A stretch of 64,000 nucleotides of DNA from Amaranthus tricolor (GCF_026212465.1 NC_080052.1:11404166-11468165); one strand, 5' to 3'; shown: positions 9,995 to 22,800, numbered from the stretch's first letter. Notes: a model not told the origin generated them from the letters alone. Numbers and translations are program-made.

Positions 9995-10548
9995 GTTCAT
10001 TCACCGTAACAATTTGTATACATGCGCATTGCCGACCAAAAAAAAACCCAGAGCATTCCAAAGCTCGTAAACTCGCAACTGAGACCCCTCTTTCGAGCCT
10101 TCTTCTTCCCAAATACTGTTTTTCACCCTCCCGGTATTGTCCCATTCCCAAAAGAGTCCGCCGTCTGTAAAAGCAAGGTGAACTCGCAACAAAAAAAAGA
10201 CAAAATGTTTATGAAATCCGCGCAACACTTGGAATTCAAGAGGCCATCCATGCCAGGCACGCTTCCGCGGGGAGTTCCGACGGGTCCGGTGCAATTTCCG
10301 CTTACACGAACGCACCGATGCACGCCTCTTTCGAACAATTCGTTCGTATGCGCATCGACCCGCGTCAACGGGTCCTTACCTTCGAGTGCCCGTAAATTCG
10401 AGGTCGGGACCCGGTTGCGAGTTATATTTTTATAAATAAAATTACTTCCAAAGAGTATATTACTATAATCACCGAAATTCCTTTTGCTCAAGTGGAGCGG
10501 AAAGAATTCGCAAATGAAAACGATAAAAAAAAAAAAAGAAGGGAAAAA

Positions 10549-10667
10549 GGGGTGCAACACGAGGACTTCCCAGGAGGTCACCCATCCTAGTACTACTCTC
10601 GCCCAAGCACGCTTAGCTGCGGAGTTCTGATGGGATCCGGTGCATTAGTGCTGGTATGATCGCACCC
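10549..10667 (-). rRNA. 5S rRNA gene, copy 16
   Basis: C52 form. T-run T13. Relic at 10893-10989, EcoRI site present. Confidence 0.97.
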
Positions 10668-11223
10668 GTTCATTCACCGTAACAATTTGTATACATGCGC
10701 ATTGCCGACCAAAAAAAAACCCAGAGCATTCCAAAGCTCGTAAACTCGCAACCGAGACCCCTCTTTCGAGCCTTCTTCTTCCCAAATACTGTTTTTCACC
10801 CTCCCGGTATTGTCCCATTCCCAAAAGAGTCCGCCGTCTGTAAAAGCAAGGTGAACTCGCAACAAAAAAAAGACAAAATGTTTATGAAATCCGCGCAACA
10901 CTTGGAATTCAAGAGGCCATCCATGCCAGGCACGCTTCCGCGGGGAGTTCCGACGGGTCCGGTGCAATTTCCGCTTACACGAACGCACCGATGCACGCCT
11001 CTTTCGAACAATTCGTTCGTATGCGCATCGACCCGCGTCAACGGGTCCTTACCTTCGAGTGCCCGTAAATTCGAGGTCGGGACCCGGTTGCGAGTTATAT
11101 TTTTATAAATAAAATTACTTCCAAAGAGTATATTACTATAATCACCGAAATTCCTTTTGCTCAAGTGGAGCGGAAAGAATTCGCAAATGAAAACGATAAA
11201 AAAAAAAAAAAAGAAGGGAAAAA

Positions 11224-11342
11224 GGGGTGCAACACGAGGACTTCCCAGGAGGTCACCCATCCTAGTACTACTCTCGCCCAAGCACGCTTAGCTGCGGAGT
11301 TCTGATGGGATCCGGTGCATTAGTGCTGGTATGATCGCACCC
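11224..11342 (-). rRNA. 5S rRNA gene, copy 17
   Basis: C52 form. T-run T15. Relic at 11568-11664, EcoRI site lost. First unit of the second copy of the seven-unit block. Confidence 0.97.
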
Positions 11343-11898
11343 GTTCATTCACCGTAACAATTTGTATACATGCGCATTGCCGACCAAAAAAAAACCCAGA
11401 GCATTCCAAAGCTCGTAAACTCGCAACCGAGACCCCTCTTTCGAGCCTTCTTCTTCCCAAATACTGTTTTTCACCCTCCCGGTATTGTCCCATTCCCAAA
11501 AGAGTCCGCCGTCTGTAAAAGCAAGGTGAACTCGCAACAAAAAAAAGACAAAATGTTTATGAAATCCGCGCAACACTTGGAAATCAAGAGGCCATCCATG
11601 CCAGGCACGCTTCCGCGGGGAGTTCCGACGGGTCCGGTGCAATTTCCGCTTACACGAACGCACCGATGCACGCCTCTTTCGAACAATTCGTTCGTATGCG
11701 CATCGACCCGCGTCAACGGGTCCTTACCTTCGAGTGCCCGTAAATTCGAGGTCGGGACCCGGTTGCGAGTTATATTTTTATAAATAAAATTACTTCCAAA
11801 GAGTATATTACTATAATCACCGAAATTCCTTTTGCTCAAGTGGAGCGGAAAGAATTCGCAAATGAAAACGATAAAAAAAAAAAAAAAGAAGGGAAAAA

Positions 11899-12017
11899 GG
11901 GGTGCAACACGAGGACTTCCCAGGAGGTCACCCATCCTAGTACTACTCTCGCCCAAGCACGCTTAGCTGCGGAGTTCTGATGGGATCCGGTGCATTAGTG
12001 CTGGTATGATCGCACCC
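11899..12017 (-). rRNA. 5S rRNA gene, copy 18
   Basis: C52 form. T-run T15. Relic at 12243-12339, EcoRI site lost. Confidence 0.97.
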
Positions 12018-12573
12018 GTTCATTCACCGTAACAATTTGTATACATGCGCATTGCCGACCAAAAAAAAACCCAGAGCATTCCAAAGCTCGTAAACTCGCA
12101 ACCGAGACCCCTCTTTCGAGCCTTCTTCTTCCCAAATACTGTTTTTCACCCTCCCGGTATTGTCCCATTCCCAAAAGAGTCCGCCGTCTGTAAAAGCAAG
12201 GTGAACTCGCAACAAAAAAAAGACAAAATGTTTATGAAATCCGCGCAACACTTGGAAATCAAGAGGCCATCCATGCCAGGCACGCTTCCGCGGGGAGTTC
12301 CGACGGGTCCGGTGCAATTTCCGCTTACACGAACGCACCGATGCACGCCTCTTTCGAACAATTCGTTCGTATGCGCATCGACCCGCGTCAACGGGTCCTT
12401 ACCTTCGAGTGCCCGTAAATTCGAGGTCGGGACCCGGTTGCGAGTTATATTTTTATAAATAAAATTACTTCCAAAGAGTATATTACTATAATCACCGAAA
12501 TTCCTTTTGCTCAAGTGGAGCGGAAAGAATTCGCAAATGAAAACGATAAAAAAAAAAAAAAAGAAGGGAAAAA

Positions 12574-12692
12574 GGGGTGCAACACGAGGACTTCCCAGGA
12601 GGTCACCCATCCTAGTACTACTCTCGCCCAAGCACGCTTAGCTGCGGAGTTCTGATGGGATCCGGTGCATTAGTGCTGGTATGATCGCACCC
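12574..12692 (-). rRNA. 5S rRNA gene, copy 19
   Basis: C52 form. T-run T15. Relic at 12918-13014, EcoRI site lost. Confidence 0.97.
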
Positions 12693-13248
12693 GTTCATTC
12701 ACCGTAACAATTTGTATACATGCGCATTGCCGACCAAAAAAAAACCCAGAGCATTCCAAAGCTCGTAAACTCGCAACCGAGACCCCTCTTTCGAGCCTTC
12801 TTCTTCCCAAATACTGTTTTTCACCCTCCCGGTATTGTCCCATTCCCAAAAGAGTCCGCCGTCTGTAAAAGCAAGGTGAACTCGCAACAAAAAAAAGACA
12901 AAATGTTTATGAAATCCGCGCAACACTTGGAAATCAAGAGGCCATCCATGCCAGGCACGCTTCCGCGGGGAGTTCCGACGGGTCCGGTGCAATTTCCGCT
13001 TACACGAACGCACCGATGCACGCCTCTTTCGAACAATTCGTTCGTATGCGCATCGACCCGCGTCAACGGGTCCTTACCTTCGAGTGCCCGTAAATTCGAG
13101 GTCGGGACCCGGTTGCGAGTTATATTTTTATAAATAAAATTACTTCCAAAGAGTATATTACTATAATCACCGAAATTCCTTTTGCTCAAGTGGAGCGGAA
13201 AGAATTCGCAAATGAAAACGATAAAAAAAAAAAAAAAGAAGGGAAAAA

Positions 13249-13367
13249 GGGGTGCAACACGAGGACTTCCCAGGAGGTCACCCATCCTAGTACTACTCTC
13301 GCCCAAGCACGCTTAACTGCGGAGTTCTGATGGGATCCGGTGCATTAGTGCTGGTATGATCGCACCC
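13249..13367 (-). rRNA. 5S rRNA gene, copy 20
   Basis: U52 form. T-run T15. Relic at 13593-13689, EcoRI site present. Confidence 0.97.
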
Positions 13368-13922
13368 GTTCATTCACCGTAACAATTTGTATACATGCGC
13401 ATTGCCGACCAAAAAAAAACCCAGAGCATTCCAAAGCTCGTAAACTCGCAACCGAGACCCCTCTTTCGAGCCTTCTTCTTCCCAAATACTGTTTTTCACC
13501 CTCCCGGTATTGTCCCATTCCCAAAAGAGTCCGCCGTCTGTAAAAGCAAGGTGAACTCGCAACAAAAAAAAGACAAAATGTTTATGAAATCCGCGCAACA
13601 CTTGGAATTCAAGAGGCCATCCATGCCAGGCACGCTTCCGCGGGGAGTTCCGACGGGTCCGGTGCAATTTCCGCTTACACGAACGCACCGATGCACGCCT
13701 CTTTCGAACAATTCGTTCGTATGCGCATCGACCCGCGTCAACGGGTCCTTACCTTCGAGTGCCCGTAAATTCGAGGTCGGGACCCGGTTGCGAGTTATAT
13801 TTTTATAAATAAAATTACTTCCAAAGAGTATATTACTATAATCACCGAAATTCCTTTTGCTCAAGTGGAGCGGAAAGAATTCGCAAATGAAAACGATAAA
13901 AAAAAAAAAAAGAAGGGAAAAA

Positions 13923-14041
13923 GGGGTGCAACACGAGGACTTCCCAGGAGGTCACCCATCCTAGTACTACTCTCGCCCAAGCACGCTTAGCTGCGGAGTT
14001 CTGATGGGATCCGGTGCATTAGTGCTGGTATGATCGCACCC
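13923..14041 (-). rRNA. 5S rRNA gene, copy 21
   Basis: C52 form. T-run T14. Relic at 14267-14363, EcoRI site present. Rare spacer T at 14206, matching unit 10. Confidence 0.97.
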
Positions 14042-14598
14042 GTTCATTCACCGTAACAATTTGTATACATGCGCATTGCCGACCAAAAAAAAACCCAGAG
14101 CATTCCAAAGCTCGTAAACTCGCAACCGAGACCCCTCTTTCGAGCCTTCTTCTTCCCAAATACTGTTTTTCACCCTCCCGGTATTGTCCCATTCCCAAAA
14201 GAGTCTGCCGTCTGTAAAAGCAAGGTGAACTCGCAACAAAAAAAAGACAAAATGTTTATGAAATCCGCGCAACACTTGGAATTCAAGAGGCCATCCATGC
14301 CAGGCACGCTTCCGCGGGGAGTTCCGACGGGTCCGGTGCAATTTCCGCTTACACGAACGCACCGATGCACGCCTCTTTCGAACAATTCGTTCGTATGCGC
14401 ATCGACCCGCGTCAACGGGTCCTTACCTTCGAGTGCCCGTAAATTCGAGGTCGGGACCCGGTTGCGAGTTATATTTTTATAAATAAAATTACTTCCAAAG
14501 AGTATATTACTATAATCACCGAAATTCCTTTTGCTCAAGTGGAGCGGAAAGAATTCGCAAATGAAAACGATAAAAAAAAAAAAAAAAGAAGGGAAAAA

Positions 14599-14717
14599 GG
14601 GGTGCAACACGAGGACTTCCCAGGAGGTCACCCATCCTAGTACTACTCTCGCCCAAGCACGCTTAACTGCGGAGTTCTGATGGGATCCGGTGCATTAGTG
14701 CTGGTATGATCGCACCC
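14599..14717 (-). rRNA. 5S rRNA gene, copy 22
   Basis: U52 form. T-run T16. Relic at 14943-15039, EcoRI site present. Confidence 0.97.
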
Positions 14718-15272
14718 GTTCATTCACCGTAACAATTTGTATACATGCGCATTGCCGACCAAAAAAAAACCCAGAGCATTCCAAAGCTCGTAAACTCGCA
14801 ACCGAGACCCCTCTTTCGAGCCTTCTTCTTCCCAAATACTGTTTTTCACCCTCCCGGTATTGTCCCATTCCCAAAAGAGTCCGCCGTCTGTAAAAGCAAG
14901 GTGAACTCGCAACAAAAAAAAGACAAAATGTTTATGAAATCCGCGCAACACTTGGAATTCAAGAGGCCATCCATGCCAGGCACGCTTCCGCGGGGAGTTC
15001 CGACGGGTCCGGTGCAATTTCCGCTTACACGAACGCACCGATGCACGCCTCTTTCGAACAATTCGTTCGTATGCGCATCGACCCGCGTCAACGGGTCCTT
15101 ACCTTCGAGTGCCCGTAAATTCGAGGTCGGGACCCGGTTGCGAGTTATATTTTTATAAATAAAATTACTTCCAAAGAGTATATTACTATAATCACCGAAA
15201 TTCCTTTTGCTCAAGTGGAGCGGAAAGAATTCGCAAATGAAAACGATAAAAAAAAAAAAAAGAAGGGAAAAA

Positions 15273-15391
15273 GGGGTGCAACACGAGGACTTCCCAGGAG
15301 GTCACCCATCCTAGTACTACTCTCGCCCAAGCACGCTTAGCTGCGGAGTTCTGATGGGATCCGGTGCATTAGTGCTGGTATGATCGCACCC
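15273..15391 (-). rRNA. 5S rRNA gene, copy 23
   Basis: C52 form. T-run T14. Relic at 15617-15713, EcoRI site lost. Confidence 0.97.
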
Positions 15392-15947
15392 GTTCATTCA
15401 CCGTAACAATTTGTATACATGCGCATTGCCGACCAAAAAAAAACCCAGAGCATTCCAAAGCTCGTAAACTCGCAACCGAGACCCCTCTTTCGAGCCTTCT
15501 TCTTCCCAAATACTGTTTTTCACCCTCCCGGTATTGTCCCATTCCCAAAAGAGTCCGCCGTCTGTAAAAGCAAGGTGAACTCGCAACAAAAAAAAGACAA
15601 AATGTTTATGAAATCCGCGCAACACTTGGAAATCAAGAGGCCATCCATGCCAGGCACGCTTCCGCGGGGAGTTCCGACGGGTCCGGTGCAATTTCCGCTT
15701 ACACGAACGCACCGATGCACGCCTCTTTCGAACAATTCGTTCGTATGCGCATCGACCCGCGTCAACGGGTCCTTACCTTCGAGTGCCCGTAAATTCGAGG
15801 TCGGGACCCGGTTGCGAGTTATATTTTTATAAATAAAATTACTTCCAAAGAGTATATTACTATAATCACCGAAATTCCTTTTGCTCAAGTGGAGCGGAAA
15901 GAATTCGCAAATGAAAACGATAAAAAAAAAAAAAAAGAAGGGAAAAA

Positions 15948-16066
15948 GGGGTGCAACACGAGGACTTCCCAGGAGGTCACCCATCCTAGTACTACTCTCG
16001 CCCAAGCACGCTTAGCTGCGGAGTTCTGATGGGATCCGGTGCATTAGTGCTGGTATGATCGCACCC
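15948..16066 (-). rRNA. 5S rRNA gene, copy 24
   Basis: C52 form. T-run T15. Relic at 16292-16388, EcoRI site lost. Its spacer ends in the short 10-base A-run, giving a 670-bp unit. Confidence 0.97.
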
Positions 16067-16617
16067 GTTCATTCACCGTAACAATTTGTATACATGCGCA
16101 TTGCCGACCAAAAAAAAACCCAGAGCATTCCAAAGCTCGTAAACTCGCAACCGAGACCCCTCTTTCGAGCCTTCTTCTTCCCAAATACTGTTTTTCACCC
16201 TCCCGGTATTGTCCCATTCCCAAAAGAGTCCGCCGTCTGTAAAAGCAAGGTGAACTCGCAACAAAAAAAAGACAAAATGTTTATGAAATCCGCGCAACAC
16301 TTGGAAATCAAGAGGCCATCCATGCCAGGCACGCTTCCGCGGGGAGTTCCGACGGGTCCGGTGCAATTTCCGCTTACACGAACGCACCGATGCACGCCTC
16401 TTTCGAACAATTCGTTCGTATGCGCATCGACCCGCGTCAACGGGTCCTTACCTTCGAGTGCCCGTAAATTCGAGGTCGGGACCCGGTTGCGAGTTATATT
16501 TTTATAAATAAAATTACTTCCAAAGAGTATATTACTATAATCACCGAAATTCCTTTTGCTCAAGTGGAGCGGAAAGAATTCGCAAATGAAAACGATAAAA
16601 AAAAAAGAAGGGAAAAA

Positions 16618-16736
16618 GGGGTGCAACACGAGGACTTCCCAGGAGGTCACCCATCCTAGTACTACTCTCGCCCAAGCACGCTTAACTGCGGAGTTCTGAT
16701 GGGATCCGGTGCATTAGTGCTGGTATGATCGCACCC
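16618..16736 (-). rRNA. 5S rRNA gene, copy 25
   Basis: U52 form. T-run only T10, the shortest in the window. Relic at 16962-17058, EcoRI site present. Confidence 0.97.
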
Positions 16737-17291
16737 GTTCATTCACCGTAACAATTTGTATACATGCGCATTGCCGACCAAAAAAAAACCCAGAGCATTC
16801 CAAAGCTCGTAAACTCGCAACCGAGACCCCTCTTTCGAGCCTTCTTCTTCCCAAATACTGTTTTTCACCCTCCCGGTATTGTCCCATTCCCAAAAGAGTC
16901 CGCCGTCTGTAAAAGCAAGGTGAACTCGCAACAAAAAAAAGACAAAATGTTTATGAAATCCGCGCAACACTTGGAATTCAAGAGGCCATCCATGCCAGGC
17001 ACGCTTCCGCGGGGAGTTCCGACGGGTCCGGTGCAATTTCCGCTTACACGAACGCACCGATGCACGCCTCTTTCGAACAATTCGTTCGTATGCGCATCGA
17101 CCCGCGTCAACGGGTCCTTACCTTCGAGTGCCCGTAAATTCGAGGTCGGGACCCGGTTGCGAGTTATATTTTTATAAATAAAATTACTTCCAAAGAGTAT
17201 ATTACTATAATCACCGAAATTCCTTTTGCTCAAGTGGAGCGGAAAGAATTCGCAAATGAAAACGATAAAAAAAAAAAAAAGAAGGGAAAAA

Positions 17292-17410
17292 GGGGTGCAA
17301 CACGAGGACTTCCCAGGAGGTCACCCATCCTAGTACTACTCTCGCCCAAGCACGCTTAGCTGCGGAGTTCTGATGGGATCCGGTGCATTAGTGCTGGTAT
17401 GATCGCACCC
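17292..17410 (-). rRNA. 5S rRNA gene, copy 26
   Basis: C52 form. T-run T14. Relic at 17636-17732, EcoRI site lost. Confidence 0.97.
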
Positions 17411-17965
17411 GTTCATTCACCGTAACAATTTGTATACATGCGCATTGCCGACCAAAAAAAAACCCAGAGCATTCCAAAGCTCGTAAACTCGCAACCGAGA
17501 CCCCTCTTTCGAGCCTTCTTCTTCCCAAATACTGTTTTTCACCCTCCCGGTATTGTCCCATTCCCAAAAGAGTCCGCCGTCTGTAAAAGCAAGGTGAACT
17601 CGCAACAAAAAAAAGACAAAATGTTTATGAAATCCGCGCAACACTTGGAAATCAAGAGGCCATCCATGCCAGGCACGCTTCCGCGGGGAGTTCCGACGGG
17701 TCCGGTGCAATTTCCGCTTACACGAACGCACCGATGCACGCCTCTTTCGAACAATTCGTTCGTATGCGCATCGACCCGCGTCAACGGGTCCTTACCTTCG
17801 AGTGCCCGTAAATTCGAGGTCGGGACCCGGTTGCGAGTTATATTTTTATAAATAAAATTACTTCCAAAGAGTATATTACTATAATCACCGAAATTCCTTT
17901 TGCTCAAGTGGAGCGGAAAGAATTCGCAAATGAAAACGATAAAAAAAAAAAAAAGAAGGGAAAAA

Positions 17966-18084
17966 GGGGTGCAACACGAGGACTTCCCAGGAGGTCACCC
18001 ATCCTAGTACTACTCTCGCCCAAGCACGCTTAGCTGCGGAGTTCTGATGGGATCCGGTGCATTAGTGCTGGTATGATCGCACCC
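17966..18084 (-). rRNA. 5S rRNA gene, copy 27
   Basis: C52 form. T-run T14. Relic at 18310-18406, EcoRI site lost. Spacer ends in a 10-base A-run, as in unit 24. Confidence 0.97.
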
Positions 18085-18635
18085 GTTCATTCACCGTAAC
18101 AATTTGTATACATGCGCATTGCCGACCAAAAAAAAACCCAGAGCATTCCAAAGCTCGTAAACTCGCAACCGAGACCCCTCTTTCGAGCCTTCTTCTTCCC
18201 AAATACTGTTTTTCACCCTCCCGGTATTGTCCCATTCCCAAAAGAGTCCGCCGTCTGTAAAAGCAAGGTGAACTCGCAACAAAAAAAAGACAAAATGTTT
18301 ATGAAATCCGCGCAACACTTGGAAATCAAGAGGCCATCCATGCCAGGCACGCTTCCGCGGGGAGTTCCGACGGGTCCGGTGCAATTTCCGCTTACACGAA
18401 CGCACCGATGCACGCCTCTTTCGAACAATTCGTTCGTATGCGCATCGACCCGCGTCAACGGGTCCTTACCTTCGAGTGCCCGTAAATTCGAGGTCGGGAC
18501 CCGGTTGCGAGTTATATTTTTATAAATAAAATTACTTCCAAAGAGTATATTACTATAATCACCGAAATTCCTTTTGCTCAAGTGGAGCGGAAAGAATTCG
18601 CAAATGAAAACGATAAAAAAAAAAGAAGGGAAAAA

Positions 18636-18754
18636 GGGGTGCAACACGAGGACTTCCCAGGAGGTCACCCATCCTAGTACTACTCTCGCCCAAGCACGCT
18701 TAACTGCGGAGTTCTGATGGGATCCGGTGCATTAGTGCTGGTATGATCGCACCC
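18636..18754 (-). rRNA. 5S rRNA gene, copy 28 (promoter variant)
   Basis: U52 form with a consensus gene body. T-run T10. Upstream, -11 changes from G to T (18765). Two more private changes lie at 18972 and 19130, so this is the most diverged unit of the left domain. Relic at 18980-19076, EcoRI site present. Confidence 0.96.
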
Positions 18755-19309
18755 GTTCATTCACAGTAACAATTTGTATACATGCGCATTGCCGACCAAA
18801 AAAAAACCCAGAGCATTCCAAAGCTCGTAAACTCGCAACCGAGACCCCTCTTTCGAGCCTTCTTCTTCCCAAATACTGTTTTTCACCCTCCCGGTATTGT
18901 CCCATTCCCAAAAGAGTCCGCCGTCTGTAAAAGCAAGGTGAACTCGCAACAAAAAAAAGACAAAATGTTTAAGAAATCCGCGCAACACTTGGAATTCAAG
19001 AGGCCATCCATGCCAGGCACGCTTCCGCGGGGAGTTCCGACGGGTCCGGTGCAATTTCCGCTTACACGAACGCACCGATGCACGCCTCTTTCGAACAATT
19101 CGTTCGTATGCGCATCGACCCGCGTCAACTGGTCCTTACCTTCGAGTGCCCGTAAATTCGAGGTCGGGACCCGGTTGCGAGTTATATTTTTATAAATAAA
19201 ATTACTTCCAAAGAGTATATTACTATAATCACCGAAATTCCTTTTGCTCAAGTGGAGCGGAAAGAATTCGCAAATGAAAACGATAAAAAAAAAAAAAAGA
19301 AGGGAAAAA

Positions 19310-19428
19310 GGGGTGCAACACGAGGACTTCCCAGGAGGTCACCCATCCTAGTACTACTCTCGCCCAAGCACGCTTAACTGCGGAGTTCTGATGGGATCCG
19401 GTGCATTAGTGCTGGTATGATCGCACCC
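19310..19428 (-). rRNA. 5S rRNA gene, copy 29
   Basis: U52 form. T-run T14. Relic at 19654-19750, EcoRI site present. Confidence 0.97.
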
Positions 19429-19984
19429 GTTCATTCACCGTAACAATTTGTATACATGCGCATTGCCGACCAAAAAAAAACCCAGAGCATTCCAAAGCTC
19501 GTAAACTCGCAACCGAGACCCCTCTTTCGAGCCTTCTTCTTCCCAAATACTGTTTTTCACCCTCCCGGTATTGTCCCATTCCCAAAAGAGTCCGCCGTCT
19601 GTAAAAGCAAGGTGAACTCGCAACAAAAAAAAGACAAAATGTTTATGAAATCCGCGCAACACTTGGAATTCAAGAGGCCATCCATGCCAGGCACGCTTCC
19701 GCGGGGAGTTCCGACGGGTCCGGTGCAATTTCCGCTTACACGAACGCACCGATGCACGCCTCTTTCGAACAATTCGTTCGTATGCGCATCGACCCGCGTC
19801 AACGGGTCCTTACCTTCGAGTGCCCGTAAATTCGAGGTCGGGACCCGGTTGCGAGTTATATTTTTATAAATAAAATTACTTCCAAAGAGTATATTACTAT
19901 AATCACCGAAATTCCTTTTGCTCAAGTGGAGCGGAAAGAATTCGCAAATGAAAACGATAAAAAAAAAAAAAAAGAAGGGAAAAA

Positions 19985-20103
19985 GGGGTGCAACACGAGG
20001 ACTTCCCAGGAGGTCACCCATCCTAGTACTACTCTCGCCCAAGCACGCTTAACTGCGGAGTTCTGATGGGATCCGGTGCATTAGTGCTGGTATGATCGCA
20101 CCC
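19985..20103 (-). rRNA. 5S rRNA gene, copy 30
   Basis: U52 form. T-run T15. Relic at 20329-20425, EcoRI site present. Confidence 0.97.
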
Positions 20104-20659
20104 GTTCATTCACCGTAACAATTTGTATACATGCGCATTGCCGACCAAAAAAAAACCCAGAGCATTCCAAAGCTCGTAAACTCGCAACCGAGACCCCTCT
20201 TTCGAGCCTTCTTCTTCCCAAATACTGTTTTTCACCCTCCCGGTATTGTCCCATTCCCAAAAGAGTCCGCCGTCTGTAAAAGCAAGGTGAACTCGCAACA
20301 AAAAAAAGACAAAATGTTTATGAAATCCGCGCAACACTTGGAATTCAAGAGGCCATCCATGCCAGGCACGCTTCCGCGGGGAGTTCCGACGGGTCCGGTG
20401 CAATTTCCGCTTACACGAACGCACCGATGCACGCCTCTTTCGAACAATTCGTTCGTATGCGCATCGACCCGCGTCAACGGGTCCTTACCTTCGAGTGCCC
20501 GTAAATTCGAGGTCGGGACCCGGTTGCGAGTTATATTTTTATAAATAAAATTACTTCCAAAGAGTATATTACTATAATCACCGAAATTCCTTTTGCTCAA
20601 GTGGAGCGGAAAGAATTCGCAAATGAAAACGATAAAAAAAAAAAAAAAGAAGGGAAAAA

Positions 20660-20778
20660 GGGGTGCAACACGAGGACTTCCCAGGAGGTCACCCATCCTA
20701 GTACTACTCTCGCCCAAGCACGCTTAACTGCGGAGTTCTGATGGGATCCGGTGCATTAGTGCTGGTATGATCGCACCC
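20660..20778 (-). rRNA. 5S rRNA gene, copy 31
   Basis: U52 form. T-run T15. Relic at 21004-21100, EcoRI site present. Confidence 0.97.
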
Positions 20779-21334
20779 GTTCATTCACCGTAACAATTTG
20801 TATACATGCGCATTGCCGACCAAAAAAAAACCCAGAGCATTCCAAAGCTCGTAAACTCGCAACCGAGACCCCTCTTTCGAGCCTTCTTCTTCCCAAATAC
20901 TGTTTTTCACCCTCCCGGTATTGTCCCATTCCCAAAAGAGTCCGCCGTCTGTAAAAGCAAGGTGAACTCGCAACAAAAAAAAGACAAAATGTTTATGAAA
21001 TCCGCGCAACACTTGGAATTCAAGAGGCCATCCATGCCAGGCACGCTTCCGCGGGGAGTTCCGACGGGTCCGGTGCAATTTCCGCTTACACGAACGCACC
21101 GATGCACGCCTCTTTCGAACAATTCGTTCGTATGCGCATCGACCCGCGTCAACGGGTCCTTACCTTCGAGTGCCCGTAAATTCGAGGTCGGGACCCGGTT
21201 GCGAGTTATATTTTTATAAATAAAATTACTTCCAAAGAGTATATTACTATAATCACCGAAATTCCTTTTGCTCAAGTGGAGCGGAAAGAATTCGCAAATG
21301 AAAACGATAAAAAAAAAAAAAAAGAAGGGAAAAA

Positions 21335-21453
21335 GGGGTGCAACACGAGGACTTCCCAGGAGGTCACCCATCCTAGTACTACTCTCGCCCAAGCACGCTT
21401 AGCTGCGGAGTTCTGATGGGATCCGGTGCATTAGTGCTGGTATGATCGCACCC
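21335..21453 (-). rRNA. 5S rRNA gene, copy 32
   Basis: C52 form. T-run T15. Relic at 21679-21775, EcoRI site present. Matches unit 14. Confidence 0.97.
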
Positions 21454-22008
21454 GTTCATTCACCGTAACAATTTGTATACATGCGCATTGCCGACCAAAA
21501 AAAAACCCAGAGCATTCCAAAGCTCGTAAACTCGCAACCGAGACCCCTCTTTCGAGCCTTCTTCTTCCCAAATACTGTTTTTCACCCTCCCGGTATTGTC
21601 CCATTCCCAAAAGAGTCCGCCGTCTGTAAAAGCAAGGTGAACTCGCAACAAAAAAAAGACAAAATGTTTATGAAATCCGCGCAACACTTGGAATTCAAGA
21701 GGCCATCCATGCCAGGCACGCTTCCGCGGGGAGTTCCGACGGGTCCGGTGCAATTTCCGCTTACACGAACGCACCGATGCACGCCTCTTTCGAACAATTC
21801 GTTCGTATGCGCATCGACCCGCGTCAACGGGTCCTTACCTTCGAGTGCCCGTAAATTCGAGGTCGGGACCCGGTTGCGAGTTATATTTTTATAAATAAAA
21901 TTACTTCCAAAGAGTATATTACTATAATCACCGAAATTCCTTTTGCTCAAGTGGAGCGGAAAGAATTCGCAAATGAAAACGATAAAAAAAAAAAAAAGAA
22001 GGGAAAAA

Positions 22009-22127
22009 GGGGTGCAACACGAGGACTTCCCAGGAGGTCACCCATCCTAGTACTACTCTCGCCAAAGCACGCTTAACTGCGGAGTTCTGATGGGATCCGG
22101 TGCATTAGTGCTGGTATGATCGCACCC
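22009..22127 (-). rRNA. 5S rRNA gene, copy 33 (G64U variant)
   Basis: U52 form with G64U, the same rare allele as copy 15. T-run T14. Relic at 22353-22449, EcoRI site present. Spacer T at 22213 is also shared with unit 15. Confidence 0.95.
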
Positions 22128-22681
22128 GTTCATTCACCGTAACAATTTGTATACATGCGCATTGCCGACCAAAAAAAAACCCAGAGCATTCCAAAGCTCG
22201 TAAACTCGCAACTGAGACCCCTCTTTCGAGCCTTCTTCTTCCCAAATACTGTTTTTCACCCTCCCGGTATTGTCCCATTCCCAAAAGAGTCCGCCGTCTG
22301 TAAAAGCAAGGTGAACTCGCAACAAAAAAAAGACAAAATGTTTATGAAATCCGCGCAACACTTGGAATTCAAGAGGCCATCCATGCCAGGCACGCTTCCG
22401 CGGGGAGTTCCGACGGGTCCGGTGCAATTTCCGCTTACACGAACGCACCGATGCACGCCTCTTTCGAACAATTCGTTCGTATGCGCATCGACCCGCGTCA
22501 ACGGGTCCTTACCTTCGAGTGCCCGTAAATTCGAGGTCGGGACCCGGTTGCGAGTTATATTTTTATAAATAAAATTACTTCCAAAGAGTATATTACTATA
22601 ATCACCGAAATTCCTTTTGCTCAAGTGGAGCGGAAAGAATTCGCAAATGAAAACGATAAAAAAAAAAAAAGAAGGGAAAAA

Positions 22682-22800
22682 GGGGTGCAACACGAGGACT
22701 TCCCAGGAGGTCACCCATCCTAGTACTACTCTCGCCCAAGCACGCTTAGCTGCGGAGTTCTGATGGGATCCGGTGCATTAGTGCTGGTATGATCGCACCC
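22682..22800 (-). rRNA. 5S rRNA gene, copy 34
   Basis: C52 form. T-run T13. Relic at 23026-23122, EcoRI site present. Matches unit 16. Confidence 0.97.

Larger units (their letters stand above)
9202..11223 (-). repeat. Three-unit duplication, left copy (units 14-16)
   Basis: The middle unit carries the rare G64U gene and the spacer T at 10080. The two flanking units match units 32 and 34. The second copy is at 21335-23356. Confidence 0.8.
11224..15947 (-). repeat. Seven-unit segmental duplication, right copy (units 17-23)
   Basis: This matches units 6-12 at every polymorphic site I compared and in every unit length, at an offset of 7421 bp. The match breaks at unit 5 versus 16 on the left and in the spacer of unit 13 versus 24 on the right. 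Confidence 0.85.
15273..19309 (-). repeat. Three-unit repeat with short A-run (units 23-25 and 26-28)
   Basis: The order C52/EcoRI-lost, C52/EcoRI-lost with a 10-base A-run, U52/EcoRI-present occurs twice in a row. The two copies are 2019 and 2018 bp. The 10-base run occurs nowhere else in the window. Confidence 0.75.
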
